A stretch of 64,000 nt of DNA from GCA-2748575 sp965222725 (GCA_965222725.1 OZ244969.1:3534001-3598000); one strand, 5' to 3'; positions 1 to 9,227 are shown, counted from the first letter of the stretch. The notes: a model not told the origin generated them from the sequence alone. A program made the numbers and translations.

Positions 1-180
1 GCAGAAAAAATCAATGTTAACGGTGGTTCCATCGCCCTGGGTCATCCGCTGGGTGCTACCGGTGGCATGATTCTCGGCACCGTGCTTGATGAACTGGAAA
101 ACCGTAATCAACGCTATGGCTTGTGCACCCTTTGTGTTGGTGCCGGCATGGGTATAGCGACCATTATCGAGCGCGTGTAA
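1..180 (+). CDS. acetyl-CoA C-acyltransferase (thiolase), 3' part
   Basis: This is the last 59 codons of a thiolase whose 5' end lies outside the window. Thiolases cleave 3-ketoacyl-CoA with CoA in the last step of beta-oxidation. The C-terminal signatures are clear: NGGSIALGHPLGATGG holds the catalytic His, and CVGAGMG holds the second catalytic Cys that acts as acid/base. The stop TAA lies 14 bp before the start of the multifunctional hydratase/dehydrogenase gene, so the two form one operon. Thiolase-first order resembles fadIJ rather than fadBA, but the C-terminus looks more like the FadA/AtoB type, so no symbol is given. Confidence 0.9.
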   Translation, partial: AEKINVNGGSIALGHPLGATGGMILGTVLDELENRNQRYGLCTLCVGAGMGIATIIERV

Positions 181-194
181 GGGGAGATAGCACA

Positions 195-2336
195 ATGACT
201 GACGCAATTCGTTACGAGAAAGACAGCGATAACATCGTACTATTGACCATGGACATGCCTGGTCAATCCGCCAATACCATGAACGCGGCCTATAAAGAAG
301 CCATGGACGCCACTCTGGATCGTCTGGAGAAAGAAGAAAACCTGGCGGGTGTGGTTCTGACTTCTGCCAAGTCCACTTTCTTTGCCGGTGGCGACCTGAA
401 TGATCTGGTCCAGGCCACGCCTGAAAACGCCGCGCAATTCTCGGAAGGTACCGACCAGATCAAAAAGCAGCTGCGCCGCATGGAAGAGCTGAAGGCACCT
501 TTTGTCGCTGCCATTAACGGCACCGCACTGGGTGGTGGCCTGGAAATCTGCCTGGCCTGTAAGCACCGTATTGCCCTGAACGATCGCAAAATCAAACTGG
601 GTTTGCCGGAAGTGACGCTGGGCCTGTTGCCCGGTGCCGGTGGTGTTGTGCGCATGACCCGCATGCTGGGCCTGGAAGCTGCGCTGCCGTTCCTGCTGGA
701 AGGCAAGCAGGTAAGCCCGGACAAAGCCAAGGCCGCAAAAATCATCGACGACCTGGCGGAAAACCAGGATGAGCTGATCGCCAAGGCCAAGCAATGGTGT
801 AAAGACAACGCCAATGCCAAACAGCCCTGGGACACCCGCGGCTACAAAGTACCAGGTGGCACACCTTCCCATCCGGCACTGGCACAAAAGCTGCCCATCG
901 TGCCCGCCATGTTGAAAAACAAAACCAAAGGTTGTTTCCCTGCGCCCGAAGCCATTCTTAGCGCGGCAGTAGAAGGCCTGCAGGTGGACTTTGAAAACGC
1001 ACTGAAAATTGAAGGCCGTTACTTCACCAGTCTGGCCACCAGCCAGGTCGCCAAGAACATGATCACGGCGTTCTTCTTCCAGCTGCAGGATATCAACAAA
1101 GGTAAATCCCGCCCCGAAGGTTTTGATCGGGTCAAGTTTGCCAAAGTGGGTATTCTGGGTGCCGGTATGATGGGTGCGGGTATCGCATACTCCGCCGCCA
1201 TGTCCGGTATTGATGTGGTACTGAAGGATATCTCTGACGAGAACGCGGCCAAAGGTAAGGCTTATTCCGAGAAACTGCTGGCCAAGCGCGTATCCCGCGG
1301 TCAGATGACTCAGGAAAAAGCAGACGCCGTATTGGCACGGATCACGCCTACTGCCAATGCGGAAGATCTGTCCGGTTGCGATATCGTTGTAGAAGCCGTG
1401 TTCGAAAAACGCGAGCTGAAAGCGCAGGTCACCAAGGAAGCAGAAGCCCAGATGCTGGAAACCGGCGTTATGGCCTCCAACACGTCCAGCCTGCCTATCA
1501 CCGGTCTGGCGGAAGCCTCTGTGCGCCCGGCAAACTTTATCGGTCTGCACTTCTTCTCGCCGGTAGACAAAATGCCGCTGGTGGAAATTATCTGCGGTAA
1601 GGAAACTTCGCCGGAAACCCTGGCCAAGTCCATCGATTTTGTTCAGCAAATCAAGAAAACGCCTATCGTGGTTAACGATGCCCGCGGCTTTTTCACTACC
1701 CGTGTTATCGGTACCTACGTGAACGAAGGCCTGGGTATGCTGGCGGAAGGCCTGAATGCCTCCTCGATCGAAATGGCGGCTGCCAAAGCCGGCTTCCCGG
1801 TGGGTACATTGGCCATTTCCGATGAGCTGAACCTGCAAACCATGCGTAACATCAGCCTGGCTGCAGAAGAAGATCTGAAAGCGCAGGGCCTGGAAATGCC
1901 TGAAGTTCCTGCTACCGGTGTGATCGTGAAGATGATCGAGAAATACGATCGCCTGGGTAAACTGGCCGGCAAGGGCTTTTACGACTACCCGCAAGGCGGC
2001 AAGAAAACCCTGTGGAGCGGTCTGAAAGAAGCTTTTGGTGGTGACAAGGAAATTCCTTTTGAAGACATGCAGGAGCGCTTCCTGTTTATCCAGTCTCTGG
2101 AAACGGTGCGCTGTATTGAAGAAGGCGTTATCGAGTCCATGGCCGACGCCAATATCGGTTCCATTATGGGGATTGGTTTCCCACCCTGGACCGGTGGTGT
2201 GGTGCAGTACATGAACGGCTATGGCCTGCGCAATTTTGTTGCCCGTGCCCAAGAGCTGGCCAGCAAGTACGGTGAGCGTTTTGAGCCACCGGCCCTGCTG
2301 GTAGAAAAGGCGGAGAAGGACGAAATCTTCCAGTAA
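195..2336 (+). CDS. 3-hydroxyacyl-CoA dehydrogenase / enoyl-CoA hydratase (FadJ/FadB-like alpha subunit)
   Basis: This 713-residue multifunctional beta-oxidation protein should hydrate enoyl-CoA and oxidise the 3-hydroxyacyl-CoA with NAD+, in the cytoplasm with the thiolase encoded just upstream. The N-terminal crotonase domain (about 1-190) has the oxyanion region GTALGGGLE and the second Glu in GLPEVTLGLLPG, matching the two catalytic Glu of FadB. The NAD-binding dehydrogenase domain starts near residue 315 with GAGMMGAGIAYSAAMSG and contains GLHFFSPVDKMPLVEII with the catalytic His. C-terminal 3HCDH domains follow. The ATG at 195 is preferred because GGGGAG (181-186) sits before it. The frame is open upstream to 123, but that part lies inside the thiolase gene and does not look like family sequence. 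Confidence 0.93.
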   Translation: MTDAIRYEKDSDNIVLLTMDMPGQSANTMNAAYKEAMDATLDRLEKEENLAGVVLTSAKSTFFAGGDLNDLVQATPENAAQFSEGTDQIKKQLRRMEELKAPFVAAINGTALGGGLEICLACKHRIALNDRKIKLGLPEVTLGLLPGAGGVVRMTRMLGLEAALPFLLEGKQVSPDKAKAAKIIDDLAENQDELIAKAKQWCKDNANAKQPWDTRGYKVPGGTPSHPALAQKLPIVPAMLKNKTKGCFPAPEAILSAAVEGLQVDFENALKIEGRYFTSLATSQVAKNMITAFFFQLQDINKGKSRPEGFDRVKFAKVGILGAGMMGAGIAYSAAMSGIDVVLKDISDENAAKGKAYSEKLLAKRVSRGQMTQEKADAVLARITPTANAEDLSGCDIVVEAVFEKRELKAQVTKEAEAQMLETGVMASNTSSLPITGLAEASVRPANFIGLHFFSPVDKMPLVEIICGKETSPETLAKSIDFVQQIKKTPIVVNDARGFFTTRVIGTYVNEGLGMLAEGLNASSIEMAAAKAGFPVGTLAISDELNLQTMRNISLAAEEDLKAQGLEMPEVPATGVIVKMIEKYDRLGKLAGKGFYDYPQGGKKTLWSGLKEAFGGDKEIPFEDMQERFLFIQSLETVRCIEEGVIESMADANIGSIMGIGFPPWTGGVVQYMNGYGLRNFVARAQELASKYGERFEPPALLVEKAEKDEIFQ

Positions 2337-2358
2337 CTGCCATTTTCCTCAGGTAAAC

Positions 2359-2391
2359 AAAAAGCCCCGCAAAACAACGCGGGGCTTTTTT
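2359..2391 (+). terminator. Rho-independent terminator after the thiolase/FadJ operon
   Basis: A G+C-rich stem, AAGCCCCGC paired with GCGGGGCTT around an AAAACAAC loop, is followed by a run of T. It begins 22 bp after the stop of the beta-oxidation gene. Confidence 0.93.
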
Positions 2392-2474
2392 ATTGCGTTA
2401 CTTTTATTGCTTTGAGCTATTTGCTTATAAGGATTTACCACAAGCCAGCCACCGTGCCGCGATGATTTGTTACC

Positions 2475-2480
2475 TATAAT
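2475..2480 (+). promoter_or_regulatory. candidate -10 element of the HD-GYP gene
   Basis: A perfect TATAAT hexamer lies 25 bp before the ATG at 2505, with GGGAGG (2493-2498) as ribosome binding site between them. No convincing -35 hexamer is seen at 16-18 bp, and the implied leader is very short, so this is only a candidate. Confidence 0.4.
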
Positions 2481-2504
2481 GACTGGATCGCAGGGAGGTG
2501 CATC

Positions 2505-3983
2505 ATGGCTAAAACGGTATGTTTGCTGGCGACTGGCAATGCCAGGCGACTCTATTACAAATCCATTCTTAAAGACTTCGGTTTTCGTGTTTATACAGTG
2601 ACCAGCCTGGAGAGCTTACGCAATGTTTGCGCGGCGCAGGCCATTGAACTGATTTTGGTATTGGGATCCGACAAACAGGGGCTTGCCGAAAGGGCGCTTA
2701 AACTTTTACGTTCCCGTATGGAAACCCTGCCCATTCCTGTTGTGGTTATATCTTCATTGTGGACCGGCCAAACCCGGGAACGGTTGCTGCTTGCGGGGGC
2801 CGTCGACGTGATTTCCGCCGATTGTTCCGCTCCCTTCCTGTGTGAACGTTTAGAAGATATTCTGAGAAACAACCTCAATATTGGTCTGTATGCCCATCAT
2901 TGCGTCGAGCCCTATGAGGTGCTGGTTCTGGAAGATAACAAAGCCGTCCATGGCGTGTACCAGGCCATTCTGGCGACGTTGAATTGCCGGGTGCATCTTG
3001 CCGAAGACGGAGTGGAAGGCTGGAAGTTTATCCGGGAAAAGGGGCAGGATATCGATCTGATTATCACTGATATCTATATGCCCAACATGAATGGTCTGGA
3101 ATTCTGCATGTTGGTAAAAAACAACGTGCTGTACGACAGCATTCCGGTCATTGTGGTGTCCTCCGACAATCAGGAAGACACGCTGATCACCCTGTTGCAG
3201 GCGGGTGTGGCCGACTACATTACCAAACCTTTTGGTGAGGCTCAGCTCCGGGCCAGGCTGCAGGCCCATCTGCGGGGGTGCCTCTATCGCCGGGAGCAGC
3301 AGCAATTGAACAGTGAACTGGTGCGGCTCAGCGCCGGGCTGGAGGAGAAGGTTCGCGAGCGTACCCAGCAACTGCACCAGGCCAGTATCGATACCATTTT
3401 CAAACTGGCCATTGCCTGTGACTACAAGGATTCCAGTACCGCGAACCATATTGCCCGGGTGCGTCATTATGTGAAAGAGCTGGCCCTCACCATGGGCTGC
3501 GACGACAACCTGGCGGAAGAGCTGGGCTATTCCAGCATGATGCATGATGTCGGCAAGCTGGGCATTCCCGACAGTATTCTGATGAAGCCCGGCCCGCTGA
3601 ATGCCCAGGAATGGGCTATCATGAAAAGACACCCCGAACAGGGGGCGGAACTGCTGGGGGATGACCCCTTTTACAAACACGCCAGGGATATCGCCCTGAG
3701 GCATCATGAAAAATACGATGGCAGCGGTTATCCGGGTGGATTGGAAGGCGATGAGATTCCTTTCAGTGCCAGACTGGTGGCGGCAGTGGATATCTATGAT
3801 GCGCTAACCTCGGCCCGGGCCTATAAACGAGCCTGGGATGTGGATTCCTCTCTGAGGGTGCTGAGTGCGCTCAAGAAAAAGCACCTGGACCCCTTGGTGG
3901 TGGATGCCCTGATTACCATGGTGAAAGACGGCAAAACCGCTTACATCACCGAAAGCTGGCCCAGTGAGGCGGAGGCTTCCTGA
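2505..3983 (+). CDS. two-component response regulator with HD-GYP phosphodiesterase output
   Basis: This 492-residue protein probably hydrolyses cyclic di-GMP in response to phosphorylation. Three parts are visible. Residues about 1-125 resemble a receiver domain but lack the acidic pair and the phospho-acceptor Asp (the strand reads LILVLGSD), so it is degenerate. Residues about 137-260 form a complete receiver: LEDN, acceptor Asp in IITDIYMP, and Lys in YITKPF. After a short coiled-coil linker, residues about 290-480 form an HD-GYP domain with MHDVGK (HD metal ligands) and HHEKYDGSGYPGGL (GYP motif), so the catalytic residues look intact. GGGAGG supports the ATG start. No cognate kinase is adjacent. 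The next gene starts within about 20 bp. Confidence 0.9.
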   Translation: MAKTVCLLATGNARRLYYKSILKDFGFRVYTVTSLESLRNVCAAQAIELILVLGSDKQGLAERALKLLRSRMETLPIPVVVISSLWTGQTRERLLLAGAVDVISADCSAPFLCERLEDILRNNLNIGLYAHHCVEPYEVLVLEDNKAVHGVYQAILATLNCRVHLAEDGVEGWKFIREKGQDIDLIITDIYMPNMNGLEFCMLVKNNVLYDSIPVIVVSSDNQEDTLITLLQAGVADYITKPFGEAQLRARLQAHLRGCLYRREQQQLNSELVRLSAGLEEKVRERTQQLHQASIDTIFKLAIACDYKDSSTANHIARVRHYVKELALTMGCDDNLAEELGYSSMMHDVGKLGIPDSILMKPGPLNAQEWAIMKRHPEQGAELLGDDPFYKHARDIALRHHEKYDGSGYPGGLEGDEIPFSARLVAAVDIYDALTSARAYKRAWDVDSSLRVLSALKKKHLDPLVVDALITMVKDGKTAYITESWPSEAEAS

Positions 3984-4002
3984 AAGCGGACAGGTACAGG
4001 AT

Positions 4003-5427
4003 TTGAAGAAGCATTACTGTAAATACCACCCTTTGTCACCGGCACTCTGGTGGTCCGGTGATTACGAAACCGGATACTGTGAACGCTGTGTGGATTATTC
4101 CGAAACAGCCGCCGGTTCCCCGAAAGCGAAAAGCTTTCTGACCGGCAGTGAGCTGGAGTATCTGGGCAGTGCCCATTCTGCGGTACCTTTCTGGGAGCGC
4201 ATACCGGCATTTTTCAAATACCCTTTTCACAGTAACGGCATTCTGTTTCTGGCCGCGGTCATGCTGGTGGGCAGCATTATGACGGCTATCGGTGGAATCA
4301 TTACCCTGGCGGGCATGATCTTCAGTCTGGCCGCCATCACCAAATATGGTTTTATGGTGATTGAACAAACGGCCCGAGGCGATTTTAATCCGCCCGCATG
4401 GAACAAGGCCTTTTCCGGTGATCTGAGCATCTTTTTCAAACAGATTGGTGTGCAGATTGTTTTTGGGGTGTTTCTGGCGGCGGTGTCATTTCTTGGCAGT
4501 GAGTTGTTTAACTTTCTGGCGTCATTGATTGTGATTTTTCTGATGCCGGCAAGCCTGATGGTGTTTGCCATGGAAGAGGATATCGGCAGTGCTGTGAGCC
4601 CAACTCACTTGCTGGAATTTATCAGTCGCATCGGTGGCGCCTATTTTATTCTTTACGTGTTTTTAATTCTCTTCTCCATGGCCCATGTGGGTTTCTTTTC
4701 CCTGTTATGGGGTGAAGTGCCCGAAACCTGGCTGGCCCCCTTGTTTGTGTCCGCATCGCTGTATTTTATGCTGGTGGCCTATCATCTGATGGGCTACGTG
4801 ATTTTTCAGTACCAGAGTGCATTGGGATTCGTGTCGGAAGATGAGAAAACGGTTGAACGACGCATGAAAGCCATTGATCCCTTTGATGCGCGCATTGATG
4901 TGCTGGCCAAGGAAGGGCGCTATGAAGATTGCCTGAAGGTGTTCAAAAAGGCCCTGCATTACCATCCCAATGATTTCAAGAAGCACGACAACCTGAGCAA
5001 AATACTGGTAGCGCTGGATCACAGGGAAGCCGCCCTGGAACATGGCAACAGCTACCTCACCAAATTGCATCAGGTGGGCGACGATGCCCGGCTGTACTTT
5101 CTGTACAGTTACTATCAACAGCTTGATCCGGAGTTCTTGCCGGATGATCCCGGCGTGCGTCATGTGATCGCCGAGCAACTCTATGGCCGTGGTAAATACG
5201 ATCAGGTTATAAAGATGCTGGCGAAAATGCATAAGCTGTATCCCAACTACCAGGATGTTCCCGGCGCCTATTACCTGCTGGCAGAAACCCTGTTTTTTGG
5301 CAAAGGGGCAGGGGATAAAGCGTTGCAGTTTCTGGGTTTTATTCAGCATAACTACCCGCAATATCCCAAACTTGAACAAGTTCAGGCACTTATGGCAGAA
5401 ATTAAATCCGGTGCCGGAAACGCCTGA
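4003..5427 (+). CDS. integral membrane protein with N-terminal Cys/His box and C-terminal TPR-like repeats
   Basis: I cannot assign a function. The N-terminus has a Cys/His cluster (CKYHP and, about 20 residues later, CERC) resembling a small zinc-binding box. Several hydrophobic segments between about residues 70 and 280 form a DUF4013- or Yip1-like bundle. The C-terminal ~190 residues look like soluble helical TPR-type repeats (FDARIDVLAKEGRYEDCLKV, then YYLLAETLFFGKGAGDKALQ). I chose the TTG at 4003, with GACAGG before it, because the protein then begins MKKHYCKYHP. A GTG at 3964 would overlap the HD-GYP gene by 20 bp and add 13 residues. The gene lies between the HD-GYP regulator and the radical SAM gene, probably in one transcript. 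Confidence 0.75.
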   Translation: MKKHYCKYHPLSPALWWSGDYETGYCERCVDYSETAAGSPKAKSFLTGSELEYLGSAHSAVPFWERIPAFFKYPFHSNGILFLAAVMLVGSIMTAIGGIITLAGMIFSLAAITKYGFMVIEQTARGDFNPPAWNKAFSGDLSIFFKQIGVQIVFGVFLAAVSFLGSELFNFLASLIVIFLMPASLMVFAMEEDIGSAVSPTHLLEFISRIGGAYFILYVFLILFSMAHVGFFSLLWGEVPETWLAPLFVSASLYFMLVAYHLMGYVIFQYQSALGFVSEDEKTVERRMKAIDPFDARIDVLAKEGRYEDCLKVFKKALHYHPNDFKKHDNLSKILVALDHREAALEHGNSYLTKLHQVGDDARLYFLYSYYQQLDPEFLPDDPGVRHVIAEQLYGRGKYDQVIKMLAKMHKLYPNYQDVPGAYYLLAETLFFGKGAGDKALQFLGFIQHNYPQYPKLEQVQALMAEIKSGAGNA

Positions 5428-5525
5428 AACGGTTAATGCTGAAACCGGTTCTGCCACCTTGAAATTGCTCTTGATTGGCGCCACGTTAGTACCACTGCAA
5501 GAAAACAATCCCTGCGTGGTGAGAT

Positions 5526-6632
5526 ATGAGTCAGTCAACCAAAGATCCATCCCTGAACCGGGATAATCCGGCCGTGGTGGATACCCGCTACTGGCATAAG
5601 CTGGATGACGGCCGGGTACAGTGTGATCTGTGTCCGCGCCTGTGCAAGATACATCCGGGCCAGCGTGGCCTATGTTTTGTTCGTGCCAATGTGGATGACA
5701 GCGTTGTACTGACCAGCTATGGGCGCTCAACCGGGTTCTGTGTGGATCCCATCGAGAAAAAGCCCCTTAATCACTTTTATCCCGGTTCTTCGGTGCTGTC
5801 GTTTGGCACGGCCGGTTGCAATCTTTTCTGTCGTTTTTGTCAGAACTGGGACATTTCAAAATCCAGAGAAGTGGAGATTCTGTCCAGCACCGCTACGCCG
5901 GAAATGATTGCCCATGCCGCCGCCGATGCCGGCTGTAAAAGCGTTGCCTACACCTACAATGATCCGGTGATATTTCATGAGTATGCCATTGATGTGGCTC
6001 AGGCCTGTGCAGAGCAGGGCGTTAAATCGGTGGCTGTGTCGGCCGGTTATGTAATGCCGGACCCGAGGGAAGAGTTTTACCGGTATATGGATGCCGTGAA
6101 TATCGACCTTAAGGCTTTCAGCGAGGATTTTTACTGGAAACTTACGGGATCGCATTTGCAGAATGTACTGGAAACCCTGGTATACCTGAAAAAAGAAACG
6201 GATGTCTGGGTAGAAATTACCACGCTGGTGATACCCGGTCATAACGACAGCGAAAGTGAACTGAACGAATTAAGTGAGTGGGTGGTGACCGAACTGGGGC
6301 CTGATGTGCCTCTGCATTTCAGCGCATTTCACCCCGATTTTAAAATGCGTGATATACCGGCGACGCCGAAAGAAACCCTGATCAGGGCCCGTGACATTGC
6401 GATCAAAAATGGTGTGCGTTACGCCTATACCGGTAATGTGCATCATACCGAAGGCGACTCTACCTATTGCCACCATTGCGGTGAGTTGCTGATTCAGCGT
6501 GACTGGTACGAACTGAGCAAATGGAATCTGGATGCCCAGGGTCAGTGTGTTCATTGCCATACGCCGCTGGCCGGGGTATTTGAAGCCCGTCCGGGCACCT
6601 GGGGCAGAAAGCGCATGGCGCTTCGGTTCTGA
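5526..6632 (+). CDS. amrS: AmmeMemoRadiSam system radical SAM enzyme
   Basis: This 368-residue protein belongs to the PflA-like radical SAM branch (COG1180) known as the AmmeMemoRadiSam enzyme. The [4Fe-4S]/SAM motif C98-x3-C102-x2-C105 lies in GCNLFCRFCQNWD. An N-terminal Cys-rich stretch (CDLCPRLCKIHPGQRGLC) and a C-terminal pair of CxxC-type clusters (YCHHCGE, CVHCHTP) are typical of the family. These proteins are usually encoded with, or fused to, AMMECR1 and Memo proteins; neither is in this window. The reaction has not been established as far as I know. The start is the ATG in GGTGAGATATG. The SD is rather close, so an internal start is possible. Confidence 0.85.
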   Translation: MSQSTKDPSLNRDNPAVVDTRYWHKLDDGRVQCDLCPRLCKIHPGQRGLCFVRANVDDSVVLTSYGRSTGFCVDPIEKKPLNHFYPGSSVLSFGTAGCNLFCRFCQNWDISKSREVEILSSTATPEMIAHAAADAGCKSVAYTYNDPVIFHEYAIDVAQACAEQGVKSVAVSAGYVMPDPREEFYRYMDAVNIDLKAFSEDFYWKLTGSHLQNVLETLVYLKKETDVWVEITTLVIPGHNDSESELNELSEWVVTELGPDVPLHFSAFHPDFKMRDIPATPKETLIRARDIAIKNGVRYAYTGNVHHTEGDSTYCHHCGELLIQRDWYELSKWNLDAQGQCVHCHTPLAGVFEARPGTWGRKRMALRF

Positions 6633-6700
6633 TCTATACAATTCCGGCCGGTTTGCTGTTAGAGTTAGCCCAATCCTTTACAGAGAAGCAGGGAGCTGAC

Positions 6701-8056
6701 ATGGCAGCTAAAGACGACAAAATACCGGCCAAAAAGTCGCAGAAAAACAGCAGCGTCAAAGCCACAAGTAAACCCAAAACAAAATCAACAACGGAGTCTA
6801 CTGGCTCCCGCGTGGCGAAGCCCGGGAAAGCCGGCAAAACCGTCGGTAAAAAAGCTGCAGCTAAAAAAAGTGCTGTCAAAGCTACCAGCAAAGCAGCGAA
6901 AAAAGTCGCAAGCGCTCCGGCAAGAAAAACGGCCCCTAAACAGCCTGCAAAGAAAGCCGCGGTGAAACCTGCGGCGGACTCTGCCAATAGAACCAGTGCC
7001 CAACTGGAATCCCTGGGTATCAGCCGGATCAGTCACTTTGACAAGGCAAGGGACAGCAGCTTTCCACAAACCCGCCTGGCGGAAGTCAAAAAAGCCGCAC
7101 TTAAACTGCGCGAGGAAATGCTGACCGGCAAGCAGGCGGATTACTATCGTACCGTCAGCCTGATACGGGTACCCTATCCTACGAAATACGGATTGCTGAA
7201 CGCCACCAGCGTTCCCACCCCGTTAATGCATATTCTTAACCGTTTGTTTGTGGTGCGCTTCAACACCAAAGACGGGCTTAAAACCCTGTTGTTTTCGCCT
7301 TCGGATATTGAAGGTAACCGTGAAACCCCGTTTTTTAAAAACCTGTCAGAAAAAGCCGGCAGCTTTTCGGATGTTGTCGATAAGTTTCTTGCGCCGGTAA
7401 TGAGCACGGTGGAACAGGCTCTGGATGCCGTTGGCCTGAAACCGGAAGACATTGATTACATATCCTATGATCACCTGCATACCCAGGATTTACGCAAGTG
7501 GCTGGGCTCCGGCAACAGGCCGGGTTATTTTCCCAATGCCAAACTGCTGGTTATGAAACAGGAGTGGTGTTCCACACAGTCACTGCTGCCGCCGCAGGCC
7601 TACTGGTATTGCCCCAATGGCATTAATGGCATACCCGATGACCGGGTGATTATGCTGGATTCTTCCGTCATGCTGGGTGATGGCGTGGCACTGGTGCAAA
7701 CACCGGGTCATACCGAAGGGAATCATTCCCTGGTAGTGAATACGCCCGACGGTTTGCTGGTCAGTAGCGAAAACGGCGTGAGTGCCGACAATTATTCACC
7801 TCTGTATTCAAAAATTCCAGGTGTTCGCCAGTACGCACAGCAAACCGGTATGGAAGTGATTCTGAACGGTAATACCCTTGAAGGTGGTCTGGATCAGTAC
7901 GTGTCCATGGTGTTGGAGAAAACACTGGCAGGCCCGGCAAAGCAAAACCCGGAATTCTTTAATGTGGTGCCTTCTTCGGAAATGACTGCCTACTGGGGCT
8001 TTCCCGGGTTAAAGCCCACCTTTTCGTTTGGAGAAATCGTTCATGGCAAAATCTGA
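6701..8056 (+). CDS. metallo-beta-lactamase-fold protein with Lys/Ala-rich histone H1-like N-terminal tail
   Basis: This 451-residue protein has two unlike parts. Residues 1 to about 95 are low complexity, rich in Lys, Ala, Ser and Thr with KKAAAK- and KATSK-type repeats, like the tails of AlgP/PhaF-type or histone H1-like bacterial proteins. The remainder resembles a metallo-hydrolase: H258-L-H260-T-Q-D263 in place of canonical HxHxDH, and TPGHTEGNH with H337 as probable third His ligand. The substrate is unknown. The ATG at 6701 follows AGGGAG (6690-6695); the frame extends 16 codons upstream without support. The last 14 bp overlap the next gene (an SDR), suggesting translational coupling. 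The tail could bind nucleic acid or another polyanion; that is inference. Confidence 0.8.
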   Translation: MAAKDDKIPAKKSQKNSSVKATSKPKTKSTTESTGSRVAKPGKAGKTVGKKAAAKKSAVKATSKAAKKVASAPARKTAPKQPAKKAAVKPAADSANRTSAQLESLGISRISHFDKARDSSFPQTRLAEVKKAALKLREEMLTGKQADYYRTVSLIRVPYPTKYGLLNATSVPTPLMHILNRLFVVRFNTKDGLKTLLFSPSDIEGNRETPFFKNLSEKAGSFSDVVDKFLAPVMSTVEQALDAVGLKPEDIDYISYDHLHTQDLRKWLGSGNRPGYFPNAKLLVMKQEWCSTQSLLPPQAYWYCPNGINGIPDDRVIMLDSSVMLGDGVALVQTPGHTEGNHSLVVNTPDGLLVSSENGVSADNYSPLYSKIPGVRQYAQQTGMEVILNGNTLEGGLDQYVSMVLEKTLAGPAKQNPEFFNVVPSSEMTAYWGFPGLKPTFSFGEIVHGKI

Positions 8057-8891
8057 CAAGAGTGCCCTGAGTCAGCAGGTTGTCTGGCTCACCGGTTCCG
8101 CCAGTGGCCTGGGATTGCACCTGACGGAATGTTTTATTCGCCGTGGTTACTCTGTGGTGGCAACGGATATCAATATTGAGCAGCTGCTGGAAAAAGCCCA
8201 GCAGCGTCACTGGCCCCAAGAGCGCTTGTCCACTCATAAACTGGATGTGCGTAATGGCGATGACTGGCGTGAAATCTGTGATCATGTGATTCAGCGCTGG
8301 GGTGGCATTGATTATCTGTTTAATGTGGCGGGCATTATCAAGCCTGGTTATTTATACGAGGTGGCCGACAGCGATATCAACCTGCATATGGATATCAATG
8401 TGAAAGGCGTGATGCTGGGTTGTCGGGTGGTGTCGGAGCAGATGCTGCGCCGGGGTACGGGGCATATTATCAATATTGCATCCACTGCCGGTCTGGCCGC
8501 GATTCCCGGAATCGGGCTTTACAGTGCCTCCAAATTTGCTGTGCGCGCCTACACACTGGCGCTGGCGGAAGAACTGCGCCCCTATGACGTGGATGTCACG
8601 GTGGTTTGTCCCGACGCCATCGAAACCCCCATGCTGGAAAAGCAGCTGGATTTTGACGAAGCGGCCATGACTTTTTCCGGCGGCAAGACTCTGACGGTGG
8701 AAGACCTGGAAAGGGCGGTGTTTTCACAGGTAATGCCCAAGCGGCCTTTGGAGCTTTGTTTGCCTCTGGACCGGGGTGCCATGGCCAAGGCGGCCAACCT
8801 GTTTCCCGGTGTAAGCCAGTACATATCCGGTCAGTTGAAGAAGAAAGGGCTGAGTGAATTAAAGCGCCGGCGGCAGAAATCAACATCCTAG
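8043..8891 (+). CDS. short-chain dehydrogenase/reductase
   Basis: This 282-residue classical SDR has the cofactor motif TGSASGLG near the N-terminus, an acidic residue after the second strand (VVATDIN) favouring NAD(H), the NVAG motif, and the Ser-Tyr-Lys triad in NIASTAG and YSASK. It should oxidise a hydroxyl or reduce a ketone; the substrate cannot be told. The ATG at 8043 has GGAG (8030-8033) before it and lies inside the end of the metallo-hydrolase gene. The Lys/Arg-rich C-terminus (LKRRRQKS) is slightly unusual. No clear terminator follows within the next 50 bp. Confidence 0.9.
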   Translation: MAKSDKSALSQQVVWLTGSASGLGLHLTECFIRRGYSVVATDINIEQLLEKAQQRHWPQERLSTHKLDVRNGDDWREICDHVIQRWGGIDYLFNVAGIIKPGYLYEVADSDINLHMDINVKGVMLGCRVVSEQMLRRGTGHIINIASTAGLAAIPGIGLYSASKFAVRAYTLALAEELRPYDVDVTVVCPDAIETPMLEKQLDFDEAAMTFSGGKTLTVEDLERAVFSQVMPKRPLELCLPLDRGAMAKAANLFPGVSQYISGQLKKKGLSELKRRRQKSTS

Positions 8892-9227
8892 GGTCTGGTT
8901 GATCTCGTTGAACCGTTTTAGTTTTGAGTAAAAAGAAGTGTGAGCAGGTAATGCTTATGCTTCTGTGTTTGGTTTGTGTGGTTATAGATAATCAATAGTT
9001 ATAGATAGGGCTGATGTGTGAATGTCTGGTCTTCATCCCTGTGGCGATCGGTTGAGCGGTAATTGCCAATCGCCAATAACTGCCTGAAATTACGCTTATT
9101 TATCCCCCGATCGCTGGTTAACATTCTGTTTCCCAGCTCTCTACAAAAACGAACAGTCTGTTACCTTCTCAGCCGTTAGAATAGGTGCCAAATAAAGTCA
9201 TTAGTTTGTTTTTTGTGAGGCTCCTCT
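8892..9227. other. 336-bp intergenic region
   Basis: The region is more A+T-rich than its surroundings. It holds a possible hairpin with arms GGCGAT (9043-9048) and ATCGCC (9069-9074), and the SD-like TGTGAGG (9214-9220) of the next gene. I see no ORF, tRNA or convincing terminator. Confidence 0.5.

Noticed and set aside
123..194. Upstream extension of the FadJ-like protein
   Set aside because: These codons lie in the thiolase gene, and the ATG at 195 has GGGGAG before it.
240..2252. Long antisense open frame (about 670 codons) across the beta-oxidation gene
   Set aside because: It mirrors a strongly conserved gene, and its translation is low in family-like features and rich in Phe, His and Gln, as expected of a codon-bias shadow.
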